This document shows, piece after piece, positions 7,235 through 14,907 of a stretch of DNA of 64,000 nucleotides (positions are counted from its first letter, which is position 1; every line of letters begins with the position of its first letter). The position numbers and the translations under genes are program-made. The notes beneath the pieces are model-generated. The model was not told the origin of the DNA. It searched no databases and saw only the letters and a program-made list of their open reading frames with translations. The stretch comes from Tautonia rosea (lineage in GTDB: Bacteria > Planctomycetota > Planctomycetia > Isosphaerales > Isosphaeraceae): the NCBI RefSeq assembly GCF_012958305.1, contig NZ_JABBYO010000012.1, positions 124,001 to 188,000 of the forward strand, read 5' to 3'.

Positions 7235-8097
7235 TCCGCACGGGATACCTTCGTTGGGAGATCGAGGCCGCCGACGAGCGGAGCCAGGCGGATCGGCTTG
7301 CGCGCGAGGTGGTCTTGAAGGCGCGGCCGTCGTATCGGAAGGTGCAGATTAAAGGGGGAAACCAGGAGGAGGCGGCGGAGCGATTTGTAAGGGGAGAGGC
7401 GTCGTACGCGGCAGTCTTGCACGCGGTCGAGCGGTCGGGAGAAGAGGTCGAGGTGACGGTGCCGGATGTCGGGCCGCACATCTTCCGCTATTCGAGCAGT
7501 GACCGTGAGAAAAATGTTGGCTTCTGGATGGCGAAGCTGCATCGCGAGGTCGAGGCCTTTGCCCATGAAGTGGTGCGGGTGGCCGGGTCGTTCCCGAGGC
7601 TGGTGATCGCCAACCCGGCCTTGAGGGCGGGGTATGCGAAGCTGGTCGAGCATGAGGTGTTTCGGGTGATCGACGGGAGCAGCACTCCCGAAGCGACCCG
7701 AGAAGACGAGCCGATGACGCTCGATGCCGCTGCCTTCGCCCAAGGGGTGCCCGAGTTGGTGGCGGCGCAACTGGTGAGGGACGTGGTCGAGCCTCGCGAG
7801 TTTGAGGAGTTCTGCCGGGACGATCGGATCACGATCCGCAACGGACTGCGGATCTTCCGGATTTCGAGGAAGTCGCACGCGTTGATCGAGGTCTGGAAGG
7901 CCGACACCTACAGCGGCGAGGCGCGGCTCTGTGTCGTGTTCAAGGACCCGGGGATGCCGCCGTCGGATGAGGTGGTCATGAAGTATCTGCTGGCGAAGCA
8001 TCAGCCGGACATGCTCTGGAAGGTCGGCGTGCGGTTCCCGGCCCCGACGGGGCGGTTTGATGCGCCGGTGCCAAGGAGGTGGCACTCGGCACCGTGA
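7231..8097 (+). CDS. Hypothetical protein (288 aa), function unknown
   Basis: Not recognised. The 288-residue product is soluble, with no signal peptide or membrane segment, and is charged (many Arg, Glu and Asp). The N-terminal half includes VQIKGGNQEEAAERF and VTVPDVGPHIFRYSSSDRE; the C-terminal third has FRISRKSHALIEVWKADTY followed by VVMKYLLAKHQPDMLWKVG. The protein ends in a basic proline-containing tail. It is the last gene of the tightly packed run starting at 6381, after which a 128-nt gap precedes the next gene. The ATG at 7231 overlaps the preceding short frame. Reading-frame integrity over 867 nt and its position support a real gene. Confidence 0.7.
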   Translation: MIRTGYLRWEIEAADERSQADRLAREVVLKARPSYRKVQIKGGNQEEAAERFVRGEASYAAVLHAVERSGEEVEVTVPDVGPHIFRYSSSDREKNVGFWMAKLHREVEAFAHEVVRVAGSFPRLVIANPALRAGYAKLVEHEVFRVIDGSSTPEATREDEPMTLDAAAFAQGVPELVAAQLVRDVVEPREFEEFCRDDRITIRNGLRIFRISRKSHALIEVWKADTYSGEARLCVVFKDPGMPPSDEVVMKYLLAKHQPDMLWKVGVRFPAPTGRFDAPVPRRWHSAP

Positions 8098-8225
8098 TTG
8101 GACGGGGCGAACGGTGAAGGTCGCTGACCTCTGTTCAGGGATCGACCAATCGGCAATCATTGGGCGATCGCGTTGATGGGCGATGCGATTGTCGTACATG
8201 TTCCCTCCCTGAAGCAGAGGTTGCG

Positions 8226-8639
8226 ATGAGTGACAACCCCTATGAGGCTCCTCAGACGAGCAGACGATCGGTCGAGGCTGTGGGAGTGCGGAGTGGGAGT
8301 CGGGAGGATCTGAAGAAGGTCGCGACGTATCAAAAAGGAATTCTTGTTTGCATCCTGCTCTACTTTGGGATCGTGATCGGTCAGTTCCTGGTGCCGCCAG
8401 AGCTGGGAATCGTGTTGCTATTGATGCTGTTGGGGATTGCGCTGGCCTCGATGGTGTTTATCTTCCTGCTGGCGATGAAGGTCTACAGCACGGCGCTGGG
8501 GATCGTGCTGGGGATTGGGGCGTTGCTTCCCTTGATCGGGTTGTTCATCCTGCTGATGGTCAACGGCAAGGCGACGCGGATTCTGAAGGAGAATGGAATC
8601 AAAGTCGGATTGATCGGGGCCAATGTGTCTGAGATCTGA
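8226..8639 (+). CDS. Small integral membrane protein with NPYEAP N-terminus
   Basis: A 137-residue protein starting MSDNPYEAPQT. An NPYxxP-type leader of this sort is common on planctomycete membrane proteins of unknown function. A hydrophilic segment to about residue 37 is followed by three predicted membrane helices (about 40-60, 62-85 and 90-112) and a short basic cytoplasmic tail. The ATG at 8226 fits this leader better than a longer in-frame extension starting at 8160. No catalytic motif is visible, so a structural or accessory role is all that can be said. Confidence 0.75.
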   Translation: MSDNPYEAPQTSRRSVEAVGVRSGSREDLKKVATYQKGILVCILLYFGIVIGQFLVPPELGIVLLLMLLGIALASMVFIFLLAMKVYSTALGIVLGIGALLPLIGLFILLMVNGKATRILKENGIKVGLIGANVSEI

Positions 8640-8685
8640 ATACGAAGTCGCCGATCGCCCTCGGCGAAGCGAGTGGTATCCCATC

Positions 8686-9054
8686 ATGCCGATGCATATT
8701 CCCACGCCGACTCGGATCGAAGCCGCAGGAACTCAGCCGAAGCTCATTGATGAATACGTCGGTCGCGTCAACAGCGGGACTGACGGAGTGAGCATCGCTC
8801 ACATGCGAAGCCCGAGCGGGTGGGCCGAGCCGGGTCAGGTACCGGAGTTTGACGAGTACACAATCGTGCTGCGCGGGATGGTCCGGGTGGAGCATCTCGA
8901 CGGAACGCTCGACGTGCACGCCGGGCAAGGCGTCCTGACGCGCAAGGGGGAGTGGATTCGCTACAGCACGCCGGGCGAGGAGGGAGCCGAGTACATCGCC
9001 GTCTGTTTGCCGGCCTTTTCGCCCGAGACGGTCCACCGCGACCCGGAGGCATAG
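8686..9054 (+). CDS. Small cupin-domain protein
   Basis: About 122 residues with a single cupin beta-barrel. The first cupin motif is represented by EFDEYTIVLRGMVRVEH and the second by DVHAGQGVLTRKGEWIRYSTP. The usual HxH of motif 1 is replaced by an acidic/aromatic pattern (EFDEY), so metal binding may use fewer histidines. A glutamate in EGAEYIAVCLPAF closes the barrel. Such stand-alone cupins bind small ligands or act as isomerases or dioxygenases; none can be chosen here. A second ATG two codons later is an alternative start. Its TAG overlaps a GTG that could open the next gene, suggesting co-translation. Confidence 0.75.
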   Translation: MPMHIPTPTRIEAAGTQPKLIDEYVGRVNSGTDGVSIAHMRSPSGWAEPGQVPEFDEYTIVLRGMVRVEHLDGTLDVHAGQGVLTRKGEWIRYSTPGEEGAEYIAVCLPAFSPETVHRDPEA

Positions 9055-9059
9055 TGCCG

Positions 9060-9515
9060 ATGGCGCTGCTGGCCGTCGATACGGGACTGAGGACGGGCCT
9101 GGCCCTCTTTGGTCGGGATGGTCGGCTCGCCTGGTATCGATCGCAGCACTTTGCCAACCGGGCGACGCTCAAGCGAGGGGTCTACGGACTGTTCGGGACG
9201 ATCGGCGAGCTGGATCGGGTGGTGCTGGAAGGCGGAGGGCCGATCGCCGAGGTCTGGCGGCGCGAGGCGGAGCGTCGGGGGATTGTCGTGCGAGTGATCG
9301 GCGCGGAGGTCTGGCGAGCGACACTCGACGCCTTCGGGGATCGGCACCGGCCGAAGCGGGAGTCCGATGCGATTGCCCGGCGGGTGATCGACTGGTCGGG
9401 GGCGTCAAAGCCGACCTCGCTGCGGCACGACGCGGCCGAGGCGATCCTGATCGGCCTCTGGGGCGTGATCGAGGCCGGTTGGCTTGACGGGCCACCGGCT
9501 GAGGTGCTGGGGTGA
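9060..9515 (+). CDS. RuvC-like (RNase H fold) nuclease-family protein
   Basis: A 151-residue protein with the RuvC-type acidic layout: Asp7 in LLAVDTGLRTGLALF, Glu57 in VVLEGGG, and His123-Asp124 in LRHDAAEAILIGLWG. This arrangement is that of Holliday-junction-resolvase-fold nucleases, but the protein is short and is not canonical RuvC or YqgF. It may be a phage-type or planctomycete-specific resolvase. A GGAGG precedes both the GTG at 9054, which overlaps the cupin stop, and the ATG at 9060; the ATG has the better spacing of about 10 nt. Nuclease activity is inference from the residue pattern. Confidence 0.65.
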   Translation: MALLAVDTGLRTGLALFGRDGRLAWYRSQHFANRATLKRGVYGLFGTIGELDRVVLEGGGPIAEVWRREAERRGIVVRVIGAEVWRATLDAFGDRHRPKRESDAIARRVIDWSGASKPTSLRHDAAEAILIGLWGVIEAGWLDGPPAEVLG

Positions 9516-9538
9516 TGGGGATCCGGTGGTCCGGTCAA

Positions 9539-10417
9539 TCAATCGGGGATCGAAGGCGCCGGAGGGATCTCGCTGGGAGGTGCGATGACGATGGGGTCGA
9601 CTGACGGCTGATCCTCGGTGGAGGAGGTGCGGCGGTCGATGCGATCGACCGTTTCGGCGAGGCGCTGCATGGTTGCTTCGAGGGTGTCGATCCGGCTTGA
9701 GGAGGGTGCCGGCACCGTCAGGATACGGAGATCGGGCCAGGAGACGACCGCGTTGTTGTCCGCCTTCAGGGCCTGCGCGATGATGCCGGCCTCCTGTGCC
9801 GATCGCACGCGGATCTCGATCACGTCGGCTTGAAGGGCACCGGCCTGGACCTTGCCTAGACCGTCGGCGCTTTCGTGCAGCAGGTCGAGCCGGCCGCCGT
9901 TGGAGCTGGCGATCCGAATGACGCCTTGCCAGCCGGGATCGACTGCGGAGGCCGAGGTCGGCACCACGACATCGAAGGTACCCGGAAGGGTCGAGGCCTG
10001 GGATGGGACGACCGGAGTCGGAACCGGAACGGGAGTGATCACGTCGCCGGGATTGAACGATTCCGTGGCATCAAGCGATCGAAGGGCGGCGAGGCGTTCG
10101 AGCGATTGGAGTTCCTGCTGGGCCTCGTGGAGGTCGGTTTGCAGCCGAGCGATGTGCTGCGAGCGTTCGGCAATCAGCTCGCGAAGTTCGAAAATGGCCT
10201 GATTGATCTCTCGGAACTTCGAGGCTCGGAAGGCTCGGATCTGATCTGCAAGCGTGCTGCCGACTCCTTGAGGTGAGACCTCGATGGGGGGGGGCTCGAC
10301 GGGGAGAGGAGGATCAATGGTCGGATCATCGATCGCACGAGCAGAGGGGATGGCCAGACTGACCAGCGCGATCGAGGTCAGGGCTTGAGCGGTGAGGGAT
10401 CGGGCGATCCTCGTCAT
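9539..10417 (-). CDS. Secreted coiled-coil protein, function unknown
   Basis: About 292 residues. A signal peptide is evident (basic start, hydrophobic core, then a SARA-type cleavage site before IDDPTIDPP). A proline-rich linker follows, then a strong coiled coil at about residues 60-115 (FREINQAIFELRELIAERSQ and onward), a Pro/Val/Thr linker, a mixed region of about 100 residues (VIRIASSNGGRLDLLHE onward) and a short C-terminal heptad segment. The export target is the periplasm or cell surface. The second ATG is chosen because a GGAGGAGG lies 6 nt upstream, whereas it abuts the first ATG at 10423. No enzymatic motif is seen. Confidence 0.7.
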   Translation of the reverse strand: MTRIARSLTAQALTSIALVSLAIPSARAIDDPTIDPPLPVEPPPIEVSPQGVGSTLADQIRAFRASKFREINQAIFELRELIAERSQHIARLQTDLHEAQQELQSLERLAALRSLDATESFNPGDVITPVPVPTPVVPSQASTLPGTFDVVVPTSASAVDPGWQGVIRIASSNGGRLDLLHESADGLGKVQAGALQADVIEIRVRSAQEAGIIAQALKADNNAVVSWPDLRILTVPAPSSSRIDTLEATMQRLAETVDRIDRRTSSTEDQPSVDPIVIAPPSEIPPAPSIPD

Positions 10418-10552
10418 GGACATCCTCCTCCGTGAGCAATCACGTCTCGGGGTTCGATCCGAAATTCGTCGCGAACGATACGACGGATCGAGGATTGTGT
10501 CGAGGGTGATCGATGGAGAGGAGGAGGCGGTCGTCGATTCTTTGGCAATCGA

Positions 10553-11335
10553 TCAGGGACGACGGCGGGACGGGGGGCGAAGGTCTTCGGCCTCGAACGC
10601 AATGTCCACCTCGCTCGTCTGACCGTCGCGGACCTCAACCTCGACCCGTTTGCGGAAGCCACCGTCGGGGTGGTGGACGAACAACGTGTAAGGGCCGGGC
10701 GGGAGGCCGGTGAGTTGGAACCGCCCCTGATCGTCGGTCACGGTGTGATACGGATGATCGAAGACGAAGATCCAGGCCGACATCGCCACGTGGATCGGAC
10801 AGCCGAGGTGGACCGGTTGCCGGGCGGATTGAAAGCGATGGACGTAGCGACCGCCGGGAGGCGTGGTGACGTTGAAGCGGTTCGCCACCGTTGAGCCTGA
10901 GGCGGTAACGCCGTGATTCGCCACGTCGCTGTTGAGGAAGACGACTGGCTGGTCGGCCTCGACGGTGAGGACGTGAGGAAGGAACTCGAAGTTGAGCTGA
11001 TCGACCTCGATCGGATCGCGAGCGTCGGAATCGTCTCGGGGGTCGATGTCGATCGCGGAGGCGTCGATCCAGACAGCAGCCTCGCGAAGTCCGAGTGTCC
11101 GAGGATCAACCTCGACCGGTGATCGTCGCGTGGCGGCCTCGGGGTTGAGCACTTTCGGGGGTAACGGGCCGGAGTAGGTCACACGACCAGAGATGATTCC
11201 ACTGCCTGTGGGAGGGGAGCAAGGGCGGTTCGGCTCGTCGTCGAACGCGTTCCCCAAGGTGAGGCAAAGCACAAGCAAGGCGGAAGTCATGATGAGCGAA
11301 TTCCCAGGGGAGTGTCGGCCGGGCCCGGTCGTCAC
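10553..11335 (-). CDS. Secreted cupredoxin-like protein with C-terminal carboxypeptidase-regulatory-type domain
   Basis: About 260 residues with an N-terminal signal peptide (hydrophobic MTSALLVLCLTLGNAF). The middle part is a type-1-copper-like fold: the ligand set His in VANHGVTAS and Cys, His and Met in LGCPIHVAM is complete. The C-terminal 75 residues (TVTDDQGRFQLTGLPPGPYT) form a carboxypeptidase-regulatory-like beta-sandwich. Related methylamine-utilisation/plastocyanin-like proteins are common in planctomycetes. An electron-transfer or copper-binding role at the cell surface is plausible. The GTG at 11335 overlaps the upstream TspO stop by 4 nt (GTGA), so the two are probably coupled; ATG 11290 is an alternative start. 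Confidence 0.75.
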   Translation of the reverse strand: MTTGPGRHSPGNSLIMTSALLVLCLTLGNAFDDEPNRPCSPPTGSGIISGRVTYSGPLPPKVLNPEAATRRSPVEVDPRTLGLREAAVWIDASAIDIDPRDDSDARDPIEVDQLNFEFLPHVLTVEADQPVVFLNSDVANHGVTASGSTVANRFNVTTPPGGRYVHRFQSARQPVHLGCPIHVAMSAWIFVFDHPYHTVTDDQGRFQLTGLPPGPYTLFVHHPDGGFRKRVEVEVRDGQTSEVDIAFEAEDLRPPSRRRP

Positions 11336-11853
11336 GAACTGTTAAGCTGCCAGATGGCGAGGTTCAGCGCCGTGGCAAAGCTGACCCAGAGCAGGTAAGG
11401 GAGCATCAGGACTCCCGCCGGTCGGCTGATGGGGAGGAAGGCAATGAGGGTGGCGAGAATGGCGGCCCAGAGCAGGACGATCTCAACCGCGGCCAGGTCA
11501 GGGCGTCGTGCGCCGAAGAACAGGCCCGACCAGGCGATGTTGAGCGCCAGTTGCACCGTAAAGAGTCCGAGCGCCACGCGACCTCCGGACCATCCGACTC
11601 GTCGCCAGACAAGCCAGGCCGCCACGGCCATTCCCGCGTAAAGGGCCGTCCAAACAGGGCCAAAGAGGGTATTGGGAGGGGTCCATCGGGGTTTGTTCAG
11701 GGAATCGTACCAGGGTCCGATCCCTTGACTTGTGAACAGGCCGCCGAGGCCGGCCGCCGCAAAGCAGACGAGCAGAAACCCGATCAGGGTCAGGACGGTG
11801 CGGAGCCTGGAATGGGATTGCGATGGCTGGACGGGAGCGTCAGCGGTGTTCAT
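11332..11853 (-). CDS. tspO: TspO/MBR (translocator protein) family
   Basis: A 173-residue membrane protein of the tryptophan-rich sensory/translocator family, which binds porphyrins and affects tetrapyrrole and stress responses. Five helices are expected. Signature segments are GIGPWYDSLNKPRWTPPN, FGPVWTALY, ALNIAWSGLFF and the C-terminal LPYLLWVSFATALNLAIW. Length fits the family. ATG 11853 is chosen; a GTG ten codons upstream (11883) is possible and neither has a clear ribosome binding site. Its stop overlaps the GTG of the cupredoxin-like gene. The REP-like element at 12001-12186 lies upstream. Confidence 0.9.
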   Translation of the reverse strand: MNTADAPVQPSQSHSRLRTVLTLIGFLLVCFAAAGLGGLFTSQGIGPWYDSLNKPRWTPPNTLFGPVWTALYAGMAVAAWLVWRRVGWSGGRVALGLFTVQLALNIAWSGLFFGARRPDLAAVEIVLLWAAILATLIAFLPISRPAGVLMLPYLLWVSFATALNLAIWQLNSS

Positions 11854-12000
11854 GATCGCCAGGACCGTGGTGGTTTCGAGCACGAGCGACTCATCGTTCT
11901 ATCGTGCGGAATCGACGGTGTCTTCGTCAACCGCGGGGACCCCTGGCGCGGGAGTTGCCTGGAGAAATCGGGTTCACTTTCTCTCGATTCACCCTGGTCT

Positions 12001-12186
12001 AGAGCGGGATTCGATGGAGGGGAGCGGCTCGCCGGGACATGGGGGCCAGGCACCTCGAAGACTCGGAGCCAATCCCTGCTTCCTTGACGGGCCGGGCTGA
12101 CTGCCGGAAATGGGGGACAGGCACCTCGAAGACTCGGAGCCAGTCCCTGCTTCCCTGACCCTTCACAGGCAATCGAAAAACGCTCT
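12001..12186. repeat. REP/MITE-like element, copy A (core duplicated, 186 bp)
   Basis: The ends AGAGCGGGATTCGAT (12001-12015) and ATCGAAAAACGCTCT (12172-12186) are imperfect 15-bp terminal inverted repeats (12 of 15). Inside are two tandem copies of a core in which GGAAATGGGGGACAGG faces CCAGTCCCTGCTTCC across a CACCTCGAAGACTCGGAG loop. The left copy (about 12035-12093) is more degenerate. The same element in single-core form is at 38438-38552. It lies in the gap between tspO and the PAP2 gene and has no coding capacity. Confidence 0.75.
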
Positions 12187-12229
12187 CGTGCGACCTTGAG
12201 AGACCCTTTCCCTGGAGGAGTTGCGATCC

Positions 12230-12946
12230 GTGCGAGAACTGATCCGTCGAGCGTGGGAGGTCGGAGCAGGAATGGACCGGGTGGTGTTTCTCTCCATCAT
12301 CGCGGTGGTGGGAGGCGGCTGGCTGTTTCTCGCCATCGCCGATGAAGTGGTCGAGGGAGAATCGGCCCGGTTTGACGAAGCCGTCCTGTTGATGTTTCGG
12401 AATCCGGAGAACCCCGAGGATGCGATCGGAGGTCCGGAAATCGAGGAGTTGATCCGCGATCTGACCGCGCTGGGAGGAGTGGCGATCATCAGCCTGGTCA
12501 CGATCTCAGCCGTCGTGTTCCTGATCATGGATCGCAAGGGGCATGCGGCCGTTCTGGTGCTGCTGGCGACGGTCGGAGGGCAGTTGATCAGCAGTGGCTT
12601 GAAAGCTTATTACGATCGACCGAGGCCAGAGATCGTCCCTCATCTGATGCACGCAGCTCGGGGAAGCTTTCCCAGCGGACACTCACTGCTGGCGGCGGTG
12701 ACGTATCTGACGATCGGGGCGTTGCTGGCTCAGATGGTGACGCAACGGCGGTTGAAAGTGTTCATCCTGGGCGTCGCAGTGATCATCACCATGATGGTCG
12801 GCGTGAGTCGGATTTACCTGGGTGTCCATTACCCGACGGATGTCTTGGCGGGCTGGACGCTGGGATTCATCTGGGCGACGCTCTGTGCGCAAGTCGCCCA
12901 GTGGCTGCGACAACGCGGCATGGTTGAGCAGGCCATCGACGCCTGA
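12230..12946 (+). CDS. PAP2-family membrane phosphatase
   Basis: A 238-residue integral membrane enzyme of the type 2 phosphatidic acid phosphatase family, likely dephosphorylating a lipid phosphate (phosphatidate, undecaprenyl pyrophosphate or similar) on the outer membrane face. The three signature motifs are intact: KAYYDRPRPE (KX6RP), GSFPSGHS (PSGH) and SRIYLGVHYPTDV (SRX5HX3D). Six hydrophobic segments surround them, with an acidic loop (about residues 38-65) after the first helix. GTG 12230 is chosen because GGAGGAG lies 9 nt upstream; TTG 12221 is immediately next to that site. The gene begins 43 nt after the REP-like element. Confidence 0.88.
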   Translation: MRELIRRAWEVGAGMDRVVFLSIIAVVGGGWLFLAIADEVVEGESARFDEAVLLMFRNPENPEDAIGGPEIEELIRDLTALGGVAIISLVTISAVVFLIMDRKGHAAVLVLLATVGGQLISSGLKAYYDRPRPEIVPHLMHAARGSFPSGHSLLAAVTYLTIGALLAQMVTQRRLKVFILGVAVIITMMVGVSRIYLGVHYPTDVLAGWTLGFIWATLCAQVAQWLRQRGMVEQAIDA

Positions 12947-12966
12947 CTCAAGGACCGAAGAAGAAA

Positions 12967-13020
12967 CGACCACCCGAGCCGCCCGTCCCAGATCAAGGGG
13001 GGAAAGACTTCGGGTGGTCG
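12967..13020 (-). terminator. Hairpin between convergent PAP2 and H1-like genes
   Basis: CGACCACCCGA (12967-12977) pairs perfectly with TCGGGTGGTCG (13010-13020) across a 32-nt loop. Read on the minus strand, the stem is followed by a T-rich TTTCTTCTT, so it probably ends transcription of the H1-like gene. It may also stop the PAP2 transcript. Confidence 0.5.
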
Positions 13021-13052
13021 CATCAATAAAGACTGAATCGGGGTGAGGCGAT

Positions 13053-13427
13053 TCAGGAGGTCGGCAGGTGGGCCGTGCCGGCCTTGGTGAGCAAATAGCG
13101 CGAGTTACCGGTTTCCTTGTTCTTGGACCCTCGCTTCAGGAGTTTGCGGGTCAGCAGGGCTTCAAGGCTGCGCTGCTCGTTTTTGTTCTTGGGCTCGTAA
13201 CCGGTTTCTCCCGCCGCGTGGATGGTCTGAAGGAACTTGACCTGGTTGTCGGTCAACTTGACCGGAGCAGCCTTCTTGGCGGCCGGTTTCGCGGGAGAGC
13301 TTTTCGGGGTGGCCTCAGATGGAGTGGCGGTCGTGTTCTTGGTCGCGCTCTTCCCTGCGGTCGCCTTGGCCTTCTTGGCAGGAGTCTTGGTGGCCTTGGC
13401 GGAAGCACCTTTCTTGGTCGTCGCCAT
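13053..13427 (-). CDS. Histone H1-like lysine/alanine-rich protein with C-terminal globular domain
   Basis: A 124-residue protein in two parts. Residues 1-55 are a Lys/Ala/Pro/Thr tract with KKAK and AAKKAAP patches typical of H1-like nucleoid proteins. Residues 56-124 (KLTDNQVKFLQTIHAAGE onward to SRYLLTKAGTAHL) look like a compact winged-helix-type DNA-binding module, and the pattern of a terminal LTKAG resembles MarR/PadR wings. A role in nucleoid organisation or regulation is inferred. ATG 13427 is the natural start, in front of the lysine tract. It converges with the PAP2 gene across a hairpin. Confidence 0.7.
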   Translation of the reverse strand: MATTKKGASAKATKTPAKKAKATAGKSATKNTTATPSEATPKSSPAKPAAKKAAPVKLTDNQVKFLQTIHAAGETGYEPKNKNEQRSLEALLTRKLLKRGSKNKETGNSRYLLTKAGTAHLPTS

Positions 13428-13861
13428 CGCTAAATCAGGGCCTCACCGGGAGAGAAAGATAAAGTCGGTCGGCGGACATTCGCCGATCTTGCTGATCTGA
13501 TCTATAGAGCGTGATATTACCGAAGTCAAGATCGAATCAGGCTTCAAGATGATCGGCGCTCGGGTCGGAACGATCGGGCCGAGTTTGCCGAACGAAACGC
13601 GGGTCGAATATTGGTCCTCATGACGACGATCGGGAAATCGGGAATTGTGGATCGAAAGCGCATTTTGAATCATCGAGCCAATCGGGGCGCGACCTGGGTT
13701 GGGTGACCAGGAGGGGATGGGCCGAAGGGTTGGGGATGGCCCTGAGGCGGTCGAACAGTTTGCCTTGTTCTGTTTGGGACGATCTGATAGGTTCCGCTTC
13801 CAAGTACGCCACGCTGACTCGGCGCCACGGACGGACCGACGACGTTGAAGGAGTCGACACC
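13428..13861. other. 434-nt intergenic region between divergent genes
   Basis: No credible gene. It separates the H1-like gene (minus) from the methyltransferase (plus) and must hold both promoters. TTGTTC followed after 17 nt by TAGGTT, near 13768-13796, is a weak promoter candidate for the methyltransferase. The 5' part is relatively AT-rich. An in-frame extension of the methyltransferase back to 13703 is not supported by a ribosome binding site. Confidence 0.5.
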
Positions 13862-14713
13862 ATGACCGGCATCGAAACCGCTTCGCAGGCTGATCCCCTG
13901 GGCTCGTCGTCACCACTGAGCCGCCCCTCGCTGGACCTGGCCTCCCGGTTGCGGTTGACGGTGAAATACTGGCTCTGGCCGGGAATCAACTGGGTGAGCC
14001 GCGACAAGGCAGCAGTGGTCTCGATGCTGCAGCGAGGGACCCCCGAAGCCCCCTTGCGAACGCTCGATTGCGGTTGCGGCAACGCCTTTTTCGCTCACGA
14101 GGCTGTCAAGCGCGGGTCGACCTGTCTGGGGATCACGATCCACGATTGGGAACGCCAGTCGTGCGAGGAGATGGCGTCGTTTCTGGGCGAAGCGGGAGCG
14201 TCGATGGAGTTTCGCGTGCAGCGGCTCGACGACCTTGCGAGGGATCCGAAGGCCCAGGGATCGTTCGATCAGGTCTTGCTGTTCGACGTGATTGAACACA
14301 TCCGCGACGATCGCGCTGCCATGCGGCAGATTCGAACCCTGCTCAATGACGACGGCCTGGTTTACCTGACGACACCTGACCGTGACTACCAGGCCAACGC
14401 TGACCACCTTCGCGTGACTCGCACCGAGGACGGCTGGCATGTTCGCAACGGATACACCCTGGAGCAACTGGAACGCCTGATGGAAGACTGCGGCCTGGAG
14501 CCGGTCGACCACCTGCGGTTCGGAACCCTGGGAACGACGATCGTGACCCGCATCCAGCACAAGGTCTTCCGATCGGCGATCCTGCCGCTGACGGTCCTGA
14601 CGTTTCCGCTCTTGAAGCTGATCGCCTGGATCGGCTCCCCCTGGAAAGATCGCCATACGGTCTTCGTGCTGGCCCGCAAGCGAAGTGACGAAGAACTGGC
14701 CGCGAGGGCCTGA
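13862..14713 (+). CDS. Class I SAM-dependent methyltransferase
   Basis: A 283-residue methyltransferase of the UbiE/Methyltransf_23 type. The SAM-binding glycine motif is TLDCGCGNAFFAHEAV, the acidic post-II region is in LGITIHDWE, and post-I LLFDVIEHIRDDRAAM carries the usual DVIEH signature. The C-terminal quarter (SAILPLTVLTFPLLKLIAW) is hydrophobic and may bind a membrane or lipid substrate. Substrate is unknown. AAGGAG at 13848-13853 lies 8 nt before ATG 13862, which fixes the start against a longer upstream frame. Confidence 0.85.
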   Translation: MTGIETASQADPLGSSSPLSRPSLDLASRLRLTVKYWLWPGINWVSRDKAAVVSMLQRGTPEAPLRTLDCGCGNAFFAHEAVKRGSTCLGITIHDWERQSCEEMASFLGEAGASMEFRVQRLDDLARDPKAQGSFDQVLLFDVIEHIRDDRAAMRQIRTLLNDDGLVYLTTPDRDYQANADHLRVTRTEDGWHVRNGYTLEQLERLMEDCGLEPVDHLRFGTLGTTIVTRIQHKVFRSAILPLTVLTFPLLKLIAWIGSPWKDRHTVFVLARKRSDEELAARA

Positions 14714-14907
14714 GGTCTCGCTGTCTTGAAGCGAGGTCGAACCCGCATCGAGCCGGATGAGGGTCTGCGCTCGCAATGGGTTGTGCCGCGTGGGGGGCCG
14801 AACGGATGGCGATACGCGAGCGACGAGATCCTCAGGGGGTTCGTCTTGCAGTGGCCGATCAACGAGGCCGCACGATGAGCCGAACCCCCTTCTCAGGACG
14901 GGGGCGA

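Noticed and set aside
14835-14889. Hairpin GGGGGTTCG/CGAACCCCC between the methyltransferase and PHP genes
   Set aside because: Nine pairs with a 37-nt loop and no T-run; too weak to call a terminator.
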